Part shown: positions 63,048-64,000 of the stretch, piece by piece | How positions within the stretch are numbered: the stretch's first letter is position 1 | Layout: every line of letters begins with the position of its first letter | Source: Larix kaempferi | Lineage: Eukaryota > Streptophyta > Pinopsida > Pinales > Pinaceae | Direction of reading: 5' to 3' | Length of the DNA stretch: 64,000 nt | Assembly (NCBI GenBank): GCA_027924585.1 | Contig: BSBM01000424.1 | Span: 124,001-188,000 of the forward strand | The notes under the pieces: model-generated | Database searches by the model: none | Told to the model about the DNA's origin: nothing | The model's input: only the letters and a program-made list of their open reading frames with translations | Made by a program: the position numbers and the translations under genes

Positions 63048-64000
63048 GGCCTCGCTAGTGAACTTTGAAGCATTTTGATTTTGTATTAGAACCATGCCCA
63101 GCTAAGCATGGTGACATCATATGTATGTTGTAAATTTTAAATATTAAACTAATTAAAATAGAACTAGGGGTGTTGAATGTGCAACACAACTAAAAGAGGG
63201 GAAACCATATCCACTAGGGGGGGAGTTAAAGGCTTGTGAATCCTTGAGAATCATAATTATGACTAGGTGTCATCATGGTACCTTAGGGTGTAGAAAAGAG
63301 GTGAGTTGAGAACACTCGCTTATTATCCCAAGTCAGCGGGTTTTTCTATGAGTCTTACTTTTAACCTTTAAGCATTATGAATCATTCATGTGAGGAAGCA
63401 AATAAAGTATTACTAGCCTCTGGGCATAAGCGAGCCTACAATATAAGCCTAAAATGGGATTAAATGATTATTAATTCGAGCACCTAAATATTATGATTAC
63501 GATTACATAATTATTATTACTATGAACAATCATCTCAGCTAGGGAAAGGGGTGCTAGAGAGATATCCCCGAAGTTTCTAATGGAGAGAAGCCAAGCTTAT
63601 TTCCATTTTAAAGAATTATTTTTTTATTATAATCACCATTACACTTTAAATTCTCTTAAGTATAAGTTGAGAAAGAGATAATTTTATGTCTTGGAAATAG
63701 AAATTATTATTATGTGTGTGTGTGTTTTCTTCCATGTAATAAAGAGGGATTGATATATATATATATATAATCATCCAATAAATAATTGTTGATGTATATG
63801 TAACTTCGGAATGTATTTCATCTATGTATTTCATATATATTTATTGTACCCTTATTAGAGATGTGTTATTCCTCTATAAGGAAGTGTCGTCATGTGGATT
63901 GGCAAGTGTTGCAAGTGTGTGTACTTGCCGATGGGTTATTAGACCACCATGTGTGGGGTCGGCCCTGAAATATATATTATATTGTGGATGTATATGGATA
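63048..64000 (+). mobile_element. Right piece of the LTR in which element B landed, plus flank
   Basis: CGCTAGTGAAC after B continues the P-type LTR motif interrupted at 34935, and GCTAAGCATG near 63100 recalls GCTAGGCATG of P. Beyond about 63200 the likeness fades. The rest is AT-rich with a short (TG)n near 63715 and an (AT)n near 63755 and no convincing gene to the window end. Confidence 0.4.

Overview
This is repeat-dense nuclear DNA of a seed plant with a large, old-transposon-rich genome. The evidence is plant Ty3/gypsy and Ty1/copia elements primed by initiator tRNA-Met, a Tat/Ogre-type element with a tRNA-Arg-like primer site, a plant LINE with an RNase H domain, a tRNA-derived SINE and a plant mobile domain gene. 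A gymnosperm is plausible (old diverged LTRs, no host genes) but not proven. No intact host gene, rRNA, CRISPR array or bacterial feature was seen. I name the elements Q, P, A, T, B, C and D.

Left third (1-6879): an unidentified coding-like stretch at the edge, a foldback MITE-like palindrome, a cluster of CTCGATCGAG palindromes, a degenerate 46-bp minisatellite, the decayed gag-protease of gypsy element Q (+), and a broken ORF.

First nest (6880-33400): gypsy element P (+) has its LTR split by A, a gypsy element of the same family on the - strand (7389-30135; 5-bp duplication GCTGT/GCTGC). A carries a SINE in its pol gene. Its 5' leader is swollen by about 15 kb that contains a 5'-truncated LINE, the intact and very young copia element T (20271-25444, LTRs differing only by one G), an exon-like fragment and a hammerhead-ribozyme motif. 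P resumes at 30141 with the rest of its LTR and then jumps straight into reverse transcriptase.

Middle (33400-34935): junk joints, namely the 5' end of a - strand copia element and the C-terminal end of a chromovirus integrase.

Second nest (34936-63047): gypsy B (+, duplication GGCCT, LTRs about 1.4 kb) is split inside reverse transcriptase by the 14.5-kb Tat/Ogre-like element C (-, 38369-58967, duplication ATGTG). C is itself split between RNase H and integrase by chromovirus D (+, 44829-50913, duplication CAAAT). LTR divergence rises from D to C to B, as nesting requires.

Element C is the most interesting object. It has gag, protease, RT-RNase H and integrase, a second archaeal-type RNase H downstream of integrase, and, on the opposite strand before its 3' LTR, a plant mobile domain gene with a clean GT-AG intron. 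Most breaks in B, C and D are single stop codons in an otherwise open frame, many explainable as C-to-T changes at methylatable sites. Coordinates of LTRs and duplications were read base by base. Clade names, functions and percent identities are by eye and from memory of the families.
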